A stretch of 64,000 nt of DNA from Variovorax sp. 770b2 (GCF_900115685.1 NZ_FOXJ01000001.1:2451796-2515795), one strand, 5' to 3'. Counted from the stretch's first letter, positions 25,679-33,794 are shown. The notes: a model not told the origin generated them from the letters alone. Translations and numbers: made by a program.

Positions 25679-26460
25679 GCGACGCCGTCACACCCAACCC
25701 CTGGGCGCAATGGCGCTCCGCCACGCCCGCACGCCTGGCGCTCGGGCGCGCCGGCGCCGGCATGCCCACCGACGAGACGCTGCGCTTCGGCTGGGCGCAT
25801 GCGATGGCGCGCGATGCGATCCATGCGGCGCTCGATGTCGATGCGCTCGAAGCCACGCTGGGCGCGCAGCATTGGGAAGTCGCCCGCGCCCGCAGCCGTG
25901 CGGCGGACCGCACCACTTATCTGCGCCGTCCGGACCTGGGCCGCCAGCTCGACGACGAAGACGACGGGCGCCTGCGCGGCATCGGGCGCTACGGCTGCGA
26001 TGTCTGCGTGGTCATCGGCGATGGGCTTTCATCGCTCGCGGTCGCGCGCCACGCCGCACCGCTGCTCGCCGCCCTGCGCTCGCACTTGCCGGCCGACACG
26101 CGCTTCTCGCCCGTGGTCATCGCCACGCAGGCGCGCGTGGCGCTGGCCGACGAGGTGGGCGAGCTCTTCGGCGCGATGCTCTCGGTGATGCTGATCGGCG
26201 AGCGGCCGGGCTTGAGTTCACCCGACAGCCTGGGCATCTACCTCACCCATTCGCCCAAGCGCGGGCTGAACGATGCGGCGCGCAACTGCATCTCCAACGT
26301 GCGGCCCGAGGGCCTGCCCTACGAGGCCGCCGCGTTCAAGCTGGCGTGGCTGATGCGCGAGTCCCTGAGCCGGGGGCTGACCGGCGTCGCGCTCAAGGAC
26401 GAGAGCGATCTCGCGGGGCTGGAGCAGCAGGACGGGCGAAGGGCGGCGCTGCCTGGATGA
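25675..26460 (+). CDS. eutC: Ethanolamine ammonia-lyase small subunit
   Basis: A 261-residue subunit that binds adenosylcobalamin at the interface with EutB. Family segments are PARLALGRAGAGMPTDETL, LRFGWAHAMARDAIH, CVVIGDGLSSLAVARH, VMLIGERPGLSSPDSLGIY and RNCISNVRPEGLPYEAAA. It is somewhat shorter than E. coli EutC (295), mainly at the N-terminus, which is common outside enterics. Its start overlaps the eutB stop by ATGA. It is the last gene of the sigma-54-controlled operon. Confidence 0.95.
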   Translation: MSDAVTPNPWAQWRSATPARLALGRAGAGMPTDETLRFGWAHAMARDAIHAALDVDALEATLGAQHWEVARARSRAADRTTYLRRPDLGRQLDDEDDGRLRGIGRYGCDVCVVIGDGLSSLAVARHAAPLLAALRSHLPADTRFSPVVIATQARVALADEVGELFGAMLSVMLIGERPGLSSPDSLGIYLTHSPKRGLNDAARNCISNVRPEGLPYEAAAFKLAWLMRESLSRGLTGVALKDESDLAGLEQQDGRRAALPG

Positions 26461-26487
26461 GGCGGCCTTCCCATATTCACAAATACG

Positions 26488-26528
26488 CAATAAAATGACT
26501 CTTAAGCCGTTTAATAGTCATTTTATTG
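26488..26528. promoter_or_regulatory. Perfect 13-bp inverted repeat, probable HipB operator
   Basis: CAATAAAATGACT at 26488-26500 and AGTCATTTTATTG at 26516-26528 are perfect complements separated by 15 bases. The right arm ends on the base before the hipB ATG. The inner spacer contains TTAA-N5-TTAA. This is the expected layout for HipB autorepression. Confidence 0.65.
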
Positions 26529-26873
26529 ATGTCAAAAAGCAGCCACAGCCTTTCTGCCCTGCCCTCGCAAACCACCGCGCCCCTTGAAAGGCTGGGCCTG
26601 CGCCTGCGCGCGCACAGGGTTCATCGCGAATGGACGATCGCCGAAATGGCCGAGCGGCTGCTGTGTTCGCCCAACACCCTGCGCGCACTCGAATCGGGCA
26701 AGCCCGGCACCAGCATCGGCCTGCTGGCCCATGCGCTGTGGCTCTTCGGCGAAATCGATTCGCTCGACGGCGTGGCCCTTGCCCCCGCCGGCCTGGCCGC
26801 AAAGCGCCGCGTGCGCAGGCCGGCCGCGCAAGGCGCCGCGGGCGTGATCGCGGAGGGCGAACGTGACTTCTGA
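26529..26873 (+). CDS. hipB: HipB-like XRE-family antitoxin
   Basis: A 114-residue DNA-binding protein with an XRE helix-turn-helix (about residues 20-75: RLRAHRVHREWTIAEMAERL, SPNTLRALESGKPGTS) and a basic C-terminal tail. It overlaps the HipA-like gene by 11 bases, the normal antitoxin-toxin order, and should repress the operon through the upstream dyad and neutralise HipA. An alternative TTG start is one codon upstream. The gene is AT-richer at its very start than in the body. Confidence 0.82.
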   Translation: MSKSSHSLSALPSQTTAPLERLGLRLRAHRVHREWTIAEMAERLLCSPNTLRALESGKPGTSIGLLAHALWLFGEIDSLDGVALAPAGLAAKRRVRRPAAQGAAGVIAEGERDF

Positions 26874-28116
26874 CGACGCCGATGTCGAGCGGCGCATCTA
26901 CGTCGGCCTCGCGCACCACACCGGCGAACGGGTGCAACCGGCAGGCCTGATGAAGGTCGTTCGCCGCGGTGTGGTGGAGTCCGGCGAATTCGCCTACGGC
27001 CGGCGCTACCTGGAAGACCCGGCCGCCGCGCCCCTCAACCCCGAGTACCTGCCGCTGCGCGATGCGGCCTTCGCACTGCCCGAGCGCCGCATCCGCGAAG
27101 GCGGTGCCATGCCGCTCACGCTGCGCGATGCGCTGCCCGACAGCTGGGGCCGCAAGGTGCTCGAGATACGCCAGGGCAAGCCCCTGTCCGATATCGATGC
27201 ATTGCTGCTGACCAACGAGGACCGCATCGGCGCCATGGTGTTTGCCGAATCGCTGCCCATCCAGAGCGAGGAGCCGCCTTCGGCTCTGCTGTCGCTGCAG
27301 GCGCTGGCCGAGGCATCGCGGCGTGTCGAAGCCGGCATGGAGATCGGGCCCGACATGCACCGGCTGCTGCGCGGCGGCAGCCTGGGCGGTGCGCGGCCCA
27401 AGGCAGCCTTCGTGCACGAGGGGCGGCGCTTCATCGCCAAGTTCGCATCGCGCGGCGACGACCACGACGTGGAAGTGATCGAGGCGGCCACGCTCTGGCT
27501 GGCCAACGCCTGCGGCATCGAGGTTCCGCCCTTCCTGCTGCAACCCCTGGCGTCGGGGCACGCCTTGCTGGTCGAGCGCTTCGACCGCGCGGGACCGGTG
27601 ACCGACGAGCGGCGCTTTCACTACCTCTCGGCGTCGGCGTTGCTCGACGTGCCCTATGAATCCAGCCGGGGCAGCTACGTCGAACTGGCGCAACTGCTGC
27701 GGCGCATTTCACGCCGCCCGCAGGAAGACCTGGCCGAGTTGTTCCGGCGGCTGGTGTTCAACCTGGCAGTGGGCAACAGCGACGATCACGTGAAGAACCA
27801 CGGCGCGCTGCGGGGCGAGGACGGACGGTGGCGCCTTGCCCCCGCCTTCGACCTGGTGATGCAGCTGGGCGGACACACGGGCTATCAGGAGTTGGCCGTT
27901 CTTGCGGGGCAGCACGCGTCCAGCATGGCGCTGGCGCGAGAGGCGGCGCCGCACTTCGGCCTGGCGGCTGCAGCGGCGGAGGAAGTGATCCTTGCCATCG
28001 GCGAGACCGTCGCCGTTCAGGCGGCGGCCAGCGTGGCGGCTGCAGGCGGCGACCGGGCACTCGTGCAGCGCGTGGCGGCCTTCATCGCGCGACAAGCAGA
28101 GCGCATCGACGCTTAG
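26863..28116 (+). CDS. hipA: HipA-family Ser/Thr kinase toxin
   Basis: A 417-residue HipA protein with a complete kinase core: the N-terminal HipA domain (YVGLAHHTGERVQPAGLMK), the LRGGSLGGARPKA Gly-rich loop, FIAKF Lys, the GNSDDHVKNHG catalytic loop and an APAFDLV metal-binding Asp. HipA kinases phosphorylate tRNA synthetases or other targets and arrest growth. The start is GTG with GGAGG seven bases upstream. At 417 residues it is close to E. coli HipA (440), so it is probably full length and active. Confidence 0.9.
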   Translation: MTSDDADVERRIYVGLAHHTGERVQPAGLMKVVRRGVVESGEFAYGRRYLEDPAAAPLNPEYLPLRDAAFALPERRIREGGAMPLTLRDALPDSWGRKVLEIRQGKPLSDIDALLLTNEDRIGAMVFAESLPIQSEEPPSALLSLQALAEASRRVEAGMEIGPDMHRLLRGGSLGGARPKAAFVHEGRRFIAKFASRGDDHDVEVIEAATLWLANACGIEVPPFLLQPLASGHALLVERFDRAGPVTDERRFHYLSASALLDVPYESSRGSYVELAQLLRRISRRPQEDLAELFRRLVFNLAVGNSDDHVKNHGALRGEDGRWRLAPAFDLVMQLGGHTGYQELAVLAGQHASSMALAREAAPHFGLAAAAAEEVILAIGETVAVQAAASVAAAGGDRALVQRVAAFIARQAERIDA

Positions 28117-28311
28117 CCTCCCGACCGGAGACCCGTCGTTCGCGACGCTTGCATGTGGCCCGGAACGGACACTCCCGACCTGCTCCCGAACAACGCACGA
28201 GCCATGACCGCTATATTGACCGATCGATGAATTCGCGACCCCTCGCGGGTTCATCGAAATCGTTGCGTTGCGGTGCAAGTTGAAAGAGCCAACAGAAATG
28301 AGGCGGGAACA

Positions 28312-29742
28312 ATGAGCTGGCAAGACGGGGACATCAAGAAGGCGTTTCAAGCCCGGCGACACAAGCCCTGGACGGTGGGCTACGAAACACCTGTCAGCGC
28401 CGACATGCAGACGGGACCGCTCGAGGTCACCGGAAAATTGCCGAAGGATCTGCAAGGCGTGCTGTACCGCAACGGCCCCGCCATGCACGATCGCGGCGCG
28501 GGCCGCTACGCCCACAAGTGGGACGGCGACGGCATGATCCAGGCCTTTCGCTTTGCGGATGGCACGGTGACGCATACCGGCCGCTTCGTGCGCACGAAGA
28601 AATTTCAGGCCGAGGAAGCGGCCGGCGAGTACCTGCTCAGCGCGTTCGGCTCGGCAGTGCCCGGAAAAACCGAACTCAATACCGACATCGACGAGATGAA
28701 CTCGGCCAACCTGAGCGCGGTCTATCACGCGGGCCGGCTGCTGGCGTTGTGGGAACCCGGATCGCCCCATGAACTGGACCCCGAGACGCTGGAGACAAAG
28801 GGCATCTATCGCGCGGACAGCCCCGAACTGCTCAGGCCTTTTTCGGCGCACCCGAAGATCGGCACCAATGGCCATGGCGATCTCTGGAATTTTGGATCGG
28901 ACCCGATTGCATCGGAGCTGAGCGTCTACAAGCTATCGGCCACCGGGGCGGTGAAGGTATGCCGTCGTTTCGCGGTGAAGGACCTGCCGCCGATGCACGA
29001 CTTTGCCGTCACTCGGAACCATCTGGTCTTTCTGCTTCCTCCCGCGTTGTTCGACAGGGAAAAGCTGATCGCCGGCAAGGCATTCGGGTTGTCGGTGAAC
29101 TGGACGCCGGAACTCGGAACCCGCGTGCTGGTGATCGACAAGCGCAGCTGGGAGCAGACCTGGTACCAGCTTCCGGCATGGATCATTCACCACGTGGGCA
29201 ACGCCTGGGAAGACGACGACGAGGTGATCCGCTTCGACGTCTTTGCCAACGCGGAGCCGCAGGCGATGGCCACCGGCTGGAACGTCATGCGCGGGAAGTA
29301 CGTGCATGTGCAGGGGCCGGTGATGACGCTGGTCGAACTCCGCGCGGGCAGGTCGCCGCAGGTCACGCGGTTCGATACGTTGGAAGGCGAATTTCCGGTC
29401 ATCGACCCTGCGCTTTCCGGGCGCGACTACGAGCAGGTGCTGTGCGTGGCCCGCAACCCCGGGCGGCCGAGCGGCATGCCGGACTGGGGGGATCTGGCGA
29501 GCTTCGACGTGAAGCAGGGGACCATTCAGTCATACGGTTTTGGCGACGACTGGATTGCCGAGGAGCATGTGTACGCGGGGAGGAATTCGCAATGGGCCGT
29601 CGGTACTGCCTTGGATACGGTGCAGAGGCGGACTGTGATCTCCGTGTTCAATGTGCATCACGTCGGTGATGGGCCGGTGGCGCAAGTCCGGCTTCCGTAT
29701 GCGCTTCCGTTGGGAGTGCATGGGACGTTCAGGGCGGTGTAG
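28312..29742 (+). CDS. Carotenoid cleavage / lignostilbene dioxygenase family protein
   Basis: A 476-residue seven-bladed beta-propeller of the RPE65/CCD family. All four iron-binding His motifs are present: SAHPKIG, MHDFAVTRNH, WIIHHVGNAWEDDDE and the C-terminal PLGVHGTF. It cleaves a double bond in a stilbene, carotenoid or similar substrate. In soil beta-proteobacteria these are often lignostilbene dioxygenases. GAGGCGGGA lies four bases before the ATG. The gene is monocistronic and marks the last normal-GC gene before the low-GC island. Confidence 0.9.
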   Translation: MSWQDGDIKKAFQARRHKPWTVGYETPVSADMQTGPLEVTGKLPKDLQGVLYRNGPAMHDRGAGRYAHKWDGDGMIQAFRFADGTVTHTGRFVRTKKFQAEEAAGEYLLSAFGSAVPGKTELNTDIDEMNSANLSAVYHAGRLLALWEPGSPHELDPETLETKGIYRADSPELLRPFSAHPKIGTNGHGDLWNFGSDPIASELSVYKLSATGAVKVCRRFAVKDLPPMHDFAVTRNHLVFLLPPALFDREKLIAGKAFGLSVNWTPELGTRVLVIDKRSWEQTWYQLPAWIIHHVGNAWEDDDEVIRFDVFANAEPQAMATGWNVMRGKYVHVQGPVMTLVELRAGRSPQVTRFDTLEGEFPVIDPALSGRDYEQVLCVARNPGRPSGMPDWGDLASFDVKQGTIQSYGFGDDWIAEEHVYAGRNSQWAVGTALDTVQRRTVISVFNVHHVGDGPVAQVRLPYALPLGVHGTFRAV

Positions 29743-29770
29743 TTTGCGGCGTGGTTGCCGATCGTCCTGT

Positions 29771-29798
29771 GGCAGCAGTCGGCCAGAACTCCGCGAGA
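29771..29798 (+). repeat. Intergenic repeat copy 1 (degenerate)
   Basis: CAGTCGGCCAGAACTCCG: the CGGCCA core is kept and the CAGAC part has decayed. It lies 28 bases after the carotenoid oxygenase stop. Confidence 0.5.
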
Positions 29799-29851
29799 CA
29801 AGCGACGGGTGAGAATGAGAGCCCGGTCCTTTTCATGACGCTGCAGGGCAC

Positions 29852-29880
29852 GACAGCCGCAGTCGGCCACAAGCCGGCCT
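29852..29880 (+). repeat. Intergenic repeat copy 2
   Basis: GCAGTCGGCCACAAGCCGGC; core CGGCCA-CAAGC. It lies 45 bases before the next start. No gene lies between copies 1 and 2. Confidence 0.55.
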
Positions 29881-29924
29881 GCACGGTCACTGCACCATTC
29901 GCCTTCCGCTTTTTTTATCCAGCA

Positions 29925-30539
29925 ATGAACCTGCCGACTTTTGACCGCGATGCCGCACGCGCACTGATCAAGGAGAAAGCCGACGCGCCTTTCTCGGCAT
30001 TCGATATTGGCGATCGCGCGCATCGCCGGCAGGACCGACAGCTTCATGCGGAGGCCGCCTTGCTTTTCTGTCTTGCAACCGAACGGGCGGATGCCGAACA
30101 TCGTGCGAATCAGTCCAGGCCCAACCAGGCGATGAACCACCTCGTGCGCGCGGGCATCGCATTCAATCGTGCCGCGCAGATCGAGACGGCGGAACCGCTA
30201 TTGCGCCAGGCCATCGCCTTCGATTGGGCCGGGCAAGGGCTTCCGAATGACAAGCACATGGTGGAGTGGGCTTTCTTCCAGCTGCTGTTGAACGCCCGGC
30301 ACGATACGGACCGCTTTGCGCGGCTGTTCGATGAAGCCGTGTCACGGTGTGCCGAAGTCGACAGGGACTACACGGTGATCCATCCGCACCAGGAGGAGCT
30401 GCTGGAGATCGCCATTGGCATGGGGCACCGCCTTATCGTCGAGCGGCTTGCCGGGAAGATAGCGGATCGACGTCCGGCCAAGAAGCCGACCAGGGAATTG
30501 CTGGCGCGGGCCAAGGAATTTCTGGGCGGCCCCGGCTGA
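29925..30539 (+). CDS. Hypothetical helical (TPR-like) protein
   Basis: A 204-residue protein I do not recognise. It is almost all helix, with pairs such as AEAALLFCLATERADAEHR, MNHLVRAGIAFNRAAQIETA and EPLLRQAIAFDWAGQGL. These resemble tetratricopeptide or Sel1-type repeats, and the C-terminus is basic. The ATG at 29925 follows a short AT-rich stretch. Upstream extension is open but runs through repeat DNA. It is the first gene of the small-gene array, with a repeat copy in front of it. Confidence 0.6.
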   Translation: MNLPTFDRDAARALIKEKADAPFSAFDIGDRAHRRQDRQLHAEAALLFCLATERADAEHRANQSRPNQAMNHLVRAGIAFNRAAQIETAEPLLRQAIAFDWAGQGLPNDKHMVEWAFFQLLLNARHDTDRFARLFDEAVSRCAEVDRDYTVIHPHQEELLEIAIGMGHRLIVERLAGKIADRRPAKKPTRELLARAKEFLGGPG

Positions 30540-30651
30540 TCGCTGTGCAAGCGAATCTGCTCACGTCGATGGTTTGTGCGTGAAGCTGTCATGAACGACC
30601 GGTTGGCAGCAAAGCGAAGGTCGGCCGAGGGCCCCTTCGCGAGGGTGTTGC

Positions 30652-30682
30652 GACAGGCGGGAGTCGGCCAGAAGCAGACCAT
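30652..30682 (+). repeat. Intergenic repeat copy 3
   Basis: GGAGTCGGCCAGAAGCAGAC, one of the best matches to the core CGGCCA-GAAG-CAGAC, in the gap after the TPR-like gene. Confidence 0.7.
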
Positions 30683-30696
30683 CGTTGCCGCGGCAG

Positions 30697-30716
30697 AAAC
30701 CGGCGATAGCCGGTTT
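30697..30716 (+). terminator. Eight-bp hairpin with short T run
   Basis: AAACCGGC and GCCGGTTT around the loop GATA, followed by TCTTAC. It directly follows repeat copy 3 and could terminate transcription of the upstream gene. Confidence 0.4.
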
Positions 30717-30812
30717 TCTTACGTAAAAATCAGCGACCGGACGGCGCATAACGGAGTGCATGAAGTGGGGCATCAAACAGTTGTATATGGGTCCGTTGAA
30801 GTCTTTCAATCC

Positions 30813-31184
30813 ATGGACGTTCCCGGCGCCGACGCTCGTACGGAGGAAGCATTGATGCGCTTGCCGGAGGTTGACGATTGGCCGTTCCTTACACGTTCGA
30901 TGTTCAGCGTCACTCCGCCTGGCTACGGACCACATGGCTCATACCTGTACAGGGTGATTTCGTTCGGCGCTTCCTACAAGGCCGTTGAATGGGAATGGGC
31001 TGAGTGGTTGCTGAAATTTGAGCGGTTGCTGGCTATGCTCGACTTCACATACGCGAGAGTGCATCTTGAGACGGAACTAGTCGGCAATCACACATACAGA
31101 TGGAATGGGCATTCCAACGACCATAAAAAGATTTCGCCGGCGCATTGGCAATTTTCGGGAGGCCCTCGCACCTTCTCGGATTGA
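30813..31184 (+). CDS. Hypothetical protein of the small-gene array, N-terminus possibly frameshifted
   Basis: A 123-residue protein as called. The body (RLPEVDDWPFLTRSMFSVTP, LYRVISFGASYKAVEWEW, ARVHLETELVGNHTYRW) is a compact alpha/beta domain of unknown function. The called ATG has no ribosome site. In another frame, 30760-30855 encodes MGPLKSFNPWTFPAP, which would make a natural N-terminus. A one-base indel near 30830-30850 would join the two. It may be a pseudogene or contain a sequencing error. Confidence 0.5.
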   Translation: MDVPGADARTEEALMRLPEVDDWPFLTRSMFSVTPPGYGPHGSYLYRVISFGASYKAVEWEWAEWLLKFERLLAMLDFTYARVHLETELVGNHTYRWNGHSNDHKKISPAHWQFSGGPRTFSD

Positions 31185-31193
31185 CGCCCCCTT

Positions 31194-31227
31194 ACTGCTT
31201 ATAGCGGCCAACACCAGACATTGAGCG
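31194..31227 (+). repeat. Intergenic repeat copy 4
   Basis: AGCGGCCAACACCAGACATT, starting 10 bases after a stop and ending on the base before the next ATG. Confidence 0.7.
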
Positions 31228-31677
31228 ATGCGCACAACCGTAACAACCGACACCGCCACCATCGTCCTTTTTGACCCGGAATGCATGAGGCATCGCCTCA
31301 ACGAGGATGCCGATTGGTGGTCGTTGCCTCAGGAAGAACTACTCGAGGTGAACCGGGCGAACGCTGCGTTCTTGAACGTCAGCGCCGACGGGCGCTATCA
31401 GCTCGAAGTCGCGCCGCACGAGGAACTAGCGGACGACGCAGACGTGGAGTTGGTCGTGCGGAACACCAGCGGGCGGTTCTTCTTCGGTGCCGGAGAGATG
31501 ATGAGCTCCGCTGGTCTGGAGCCGGAAGCCGAATATGGAAACGTGTTCGTCGATGCCGCGCCGGGCTCGTACTTGGTCCGCGCACGTCAGCGAGGTGATA
31601 CGGTCACAGTTTCAATGACGCCGACGGACCTTGAAGCGTCGAATTCGTTCGGCGACCTGGTTCGACTGGGCACTTGA
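31228..31677 (+). CDS. Hypothetical protein of the small-gene array
   Basis: A 149-residue acidic, beta-rich protein (TIVLFDPECMRHRLNEDADW, GRYQLEVAPHEELADDADV, RNTSGRFFFGAGEMMSSAG). It has no signal peptide or catalytic motif I can name. The acidic surface and single-domain size fit an immunity protein, but that is inference from context. The ATG immediately follows repeat copy 4. Confidence 0.6.
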   Translation: MRTTVTTDTATIVLFDPECMRHRLNEDADWWSLPQEELLEVNRANAAFLNVSADGRYQLEVAPHEELADDADVELVVRNTSGRFFFGAGEMMSSAGLEPEAEYGNVFVDAAPGSYLVRARQRGDTVTVSMTPTDLEASNSFGDLVRLGT

Positions 31678-31684
31678 GCGCGAC

Positions 31685-31713
31685 GGCAGAATGCGGCCAA
31701 GACCAGTCATTCC
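31685..31713 (+). repeat. Intergenic repeat copy 5
   Basis: AATGCGGCCAAGACCAGTCA, beginning seven bases after the upstream stop codon; 19 bases separate it from the next ATG. Confidence 0.7.
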
Positions 31714-31732
31714 CTATCACCTCTCAACGAAG

Positions 31733-32065
31733 ATGAGCCGCGTGACCATTTCTACAGCGCCGTGCGACCCGTCCGCCTCGTTGGTGAGCGAAGTTCGGCG
31801 CATTACAAATCTCGGGGTTCTCGACGTGCGAGACCGTCTTTCCGCCGGGAAGCCCGTGTTCGACCAGGAGCTTTTTTTCAATCGAACAGAAGACGTCTTT
31901 GCAAAAGCGCGTGCGCTGCTTTCGGCTCTGGAGTGTGGCGGGCATCAGCCTCTTGTCAGTGAGGCTGGTCGGCCAATCACTCCGCAGATTCTGCGAAACA
32001 TCTTCCAGGCGTCCGAGGAGGACGCCGAGGAGCTTCGCCGGCTCGATGACTTGGGACATGTGTAG
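31733..32065 (+). CDS. Small protein resembling the ribosomal protein bL12 C-terminal fold
   Basis: A 110-residue protein. The segment VSEVRRITNLGVLDVRDRL followed by GKPVFDQELF matches the pattern of the bL12 C-terminal domain (K-x2-R-x2-T-x-LGL-x2-AK). A second helical half (AKARALLSALECGGHQPLV) is typical of stand-alone bL12-CTD-like proteins found in many soil bacteria. It is not a ribosomal gene by context. The role is unknown. It lies between repeat copies 5 and 6. Confidence 0.55.
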   Translation: MSRVTISTAPCDPSASLVSEVRRITNLGVLDVRDRLSAGKPVFDQELFFNRTEDVFAKARALLSALECGGHQPLVSEAGRPITPQILRNIFQASEEDAEELRRLDDLGHV

Positions 32066-32070
32066 GCGAA

Positions 32071-32100
32071 GGCAGAATTCGGCCACAAGTAGACATCGAG
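32071..32100 (+). repeat. Intergenic repeat copy 6
   Basis: AATTCGGCCACAAGTAGACA. It fills the gap between a stop at 32065 and the ATG at 32101. Confidence 0.7.
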
Positions 32101-32445
32101 ATGAAATTCAAAGCTTTGGACATGACGGCGTTTCAGCAACGTATTGATGGCTGGCGCGGAGCGGCTGCGAGTATTAATTCATTTAGGGACGACCAAGACC
32201 GCCTCATTGTGAAATTGACTGATACGACCGAGCGACGGGAGCCGGTCGGACTGGCATTTTTCAACTGCATCTATTTGGCTGGCCCCGTTTCCTGGACAGC
32301 GATGAAGCTGGTGGTGCAGGAGAGCCAGCGGGACGATGGCTCACCGGGCTACGAAGCTCGAGATGAAGGTGCCGGTTTCGTTGTGCGTTTTGCTTCAAGC
32401 AGTCTCTATGGCGACGAAGAATCGTTCTTGCGAGAGCGGTCTTGA
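32101..32445 (+). CDS. Hypothetical protein of the small-gene array
   Basis: A 114-residue protein of unknown function. It begins MKFKALDMTAFQQRI and has the beta-rich sequence LIVKLTDTTERREPVGLAFF followed by CIYLAGPVSW and a Gly/Glu-rich end. It has no membrane segment or signal peptide. It is flanked by repeat copies 6 and 7. The single-domain size and acidic C-terminus are as in immunity-type proteins; nothing more can be said. Confidence 0.55.
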   Translation: MKFKALDMTAFQQRIDGWRGAAASINSFRDDQDRLIVKLTDTTERREPVGLAFFNCIYLAGPVSWTAMKLVVQESQRDDGSPGYEARDEGAGFVVRFASSSLYGDEESFLRERS

Positions 32446-32483
32446 TCGCCTGCTTCGGGCCCGCTCAAGCCAGTTTGCATCAA

Positions 32484-32517
32484 GGCCAGAATGAGTCGGC
32501 CATGACCAGACGTTCGC
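32484..32517 (+). repeat. Intergenic repeat copy 7
   Basis: GAGTCGGCCATGACCAGACG, 38 bases after the preceding stop. A CTGCTTCGGGCCCG stretch lies between them. Confidence 0.7.
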
Positions 32518-32600
32518 CTTGGTCGCATCTTTGAGAGGATGCGTGTCCTCAGTGGAAGGCGCCATAGACCCGAGGATGGAAAAAAGGAGTGCGTGCGACT

Positions 32601-33314
32601 ATGCATGAATGTTCGATGTATCCCGACGATCAAGCGTTGGACCTGCTCTACGACGCAATAGAAGAGAAGCGCCAACCTTCGTGGCCGGAAATGAAATTCC
32701 ATCTTCAAGCACAGGACACGTCGTTGCCTGGTTGGGCAGCGATTCAGGAGCTTATTGAAGCAGCTGTCAACGATCAGCGAAAAGTGTTCGCGCCTAAAAA
32801 AGACTTAGGACCTGAACTCTGGAGCCAAGTACTTACGCTGCCTCCATCCATAAAAAATCTCAAGCACGTTGAGAAGCTAGACCTCTACGGAAGCAGCCTT
32901 GTTCGCATCCCTCCAGAGATAGGTGCGATGGAAAACCTAAGGCAGTTCATTCCATATACCTCCTATGGCCTCCATTGGTTTCCGTATGAAATTACTAGAT
33001 GCCATCATCTTCGTTCGAGCACGGTCAGCACCCGAGCGCTTTATGGGAACTACAAACTCCGGCAACCTTTTCCTGTGCTCACACCAGTGATTGCGGAACT
33101 GGCTCCGGCACGCTGTAGCGTCTGTGACGGACAAATTGACCCCGCGAATTTCGAGCAGGTCTGGATTTCTCTTGGCATGGCAACAGACGTGCTGCCGTTA
33201 CTCGTCAATGCTTGTTCGAGTGCATGCGTGAATGTGCTTCCCCAATCACCCGAAGGCTATGTGCTAGGACCTCACAAGGGCGGCGCCAAGGTGCTACAGC
33301 CTCTTCCAGATTGA
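32601..33314 (+). CDS. Leucine-rich-repeat protein with Cys-rich C-terminal part
   Basis: A 237-residue protein. Residues about 75-125 form two or three leucine-rich repeats (LPPSIKNLKHVEKLDLYGSS, LVRIPPEIGAMENLRQF). The N-terminal part is helical. The C-terminal part has CSVCDGQ and two later Cys in ACSSAC, a possible metal site. LRR proteins of this size usually bind other proteins. No secretion signal is seen. ATG 32601 was preferred to the in-frame GTG at 32589; GGAG precedes it by 11 bases. It is the last plus-strand gene of the array. Confidence 0.65.
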   Translation: MHECSMYPDDQALDLLYDAIEEKRQPSWPEMKFHLQAQDTSLPGWAAIQELIEAAVNDQRKVFAPKKDLGPELWSQVLTLPPSIKNLKHVEKLDLYGSSLVRIPPEIGAMENLRQFIPYTSYGLHWFPYEITRCHHLRSSTVSTRALYGNYKLRQPFPVLTPVIAELAPARCSVCDGQIDPANFEQVWISLGMATDVLPLLVNACSSACVNVLPQSPEGYVLGPHKGGAKVLQPLPD

Positions 33315-33431
33315 TGAAGAGCTGCAATCAGCGCGAGCGCAGCCGGGCAGAGGAATCGAATAGGGAAGAATTTTTGGGAACAGGGCGCATCTGAGGGCCG
33401 CTGAGTGACCGCTCATAAGCCGTAGCAACTT

Positions 33432-33451
33432 CCGCTTCGGGCCCGAAGCGG
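33432..33451. terminator. Perfect 20-bp palindrome at the array's strand switch
   Basis: CCGCTTCGGG joined to CCCGAAGCGG, midway between the convergent LRR gene and the minus-strand membrane gene. It probably acts as a bidirectional terminator, or is a relic of a related repeat family. Confidence 0.5.
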
Positions 33452-33526
33452 GCTTACGTGATGCTCGGAAGCAGTCAACCAGGACGAGGCAGGTCGGGCG
33501 CACTCACAGGTTCGAACAAGCAAAAT

Positions 33527-33778
33527 CTAGCGCTTCTTTCTGTACTCCATCCATGCATAGAACGCGCCCACTGCGAACATGAAGACCGCGGCCGCTCCGC
33601 CGGAAGCAAAGTCAAAAGTACGGCCTCCCAAGAGGCCCAAAGCGCCGAAAAGGGCAAAGTTGAGGGCAAGACCGGCTGGAAGAGCTGTGGCGTTTTTCTT
33701 TTCAAGGAACCACATCCAACTGAAAATTGACGCTGCTAATCCGACCAAAAAGACGACGGCAGTGATCAATGAATGCAT
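33527..33778 (-). CDS. Small membrane protein of the array
   Basis: An 83-residue protein with three likely membrane helices (SLITAVVFLVGLAASIFSW, ALPAGLALNFALFGALGLL, AAAVFMFAVGAFYAW) and a basic C-terminal end (YRKKR). It has no recognised family. The ATG at 33778 was chosen as the only one right before the first helix. Repeat copy 8 lies 16 bases upstream. Membrane proteins of this size occur as immunity proteins to pore-forming toxins; here that is only a possibility. Confidence 0.55.
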   Translation of the reverse strand: MHSLITAVVFLVGLAASIFSWMWFLEKKNATALPAGLALNFALFGALGLLGGRTFDFASGGAAAVFMFAVGAFYAWMEYRKKR

Positions 33779-33794
33779 GTGACGGTAGGTGATG

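Noticed and set aside
33294..33503. A minus-strand 69-codon frame near the strand switch
   Set aside because: It crosses the palindrome, has no ribosome site, and its product is a Cys/Ser/Pro/Lys mixture with no recognisable fold.
33507..33520. GGTTCGA-like sequence as a tRNA T-arm
   Set aside because: No matching acceptor stem, anticodon arm or CCA end is found around it. I found no tRNA in the window.
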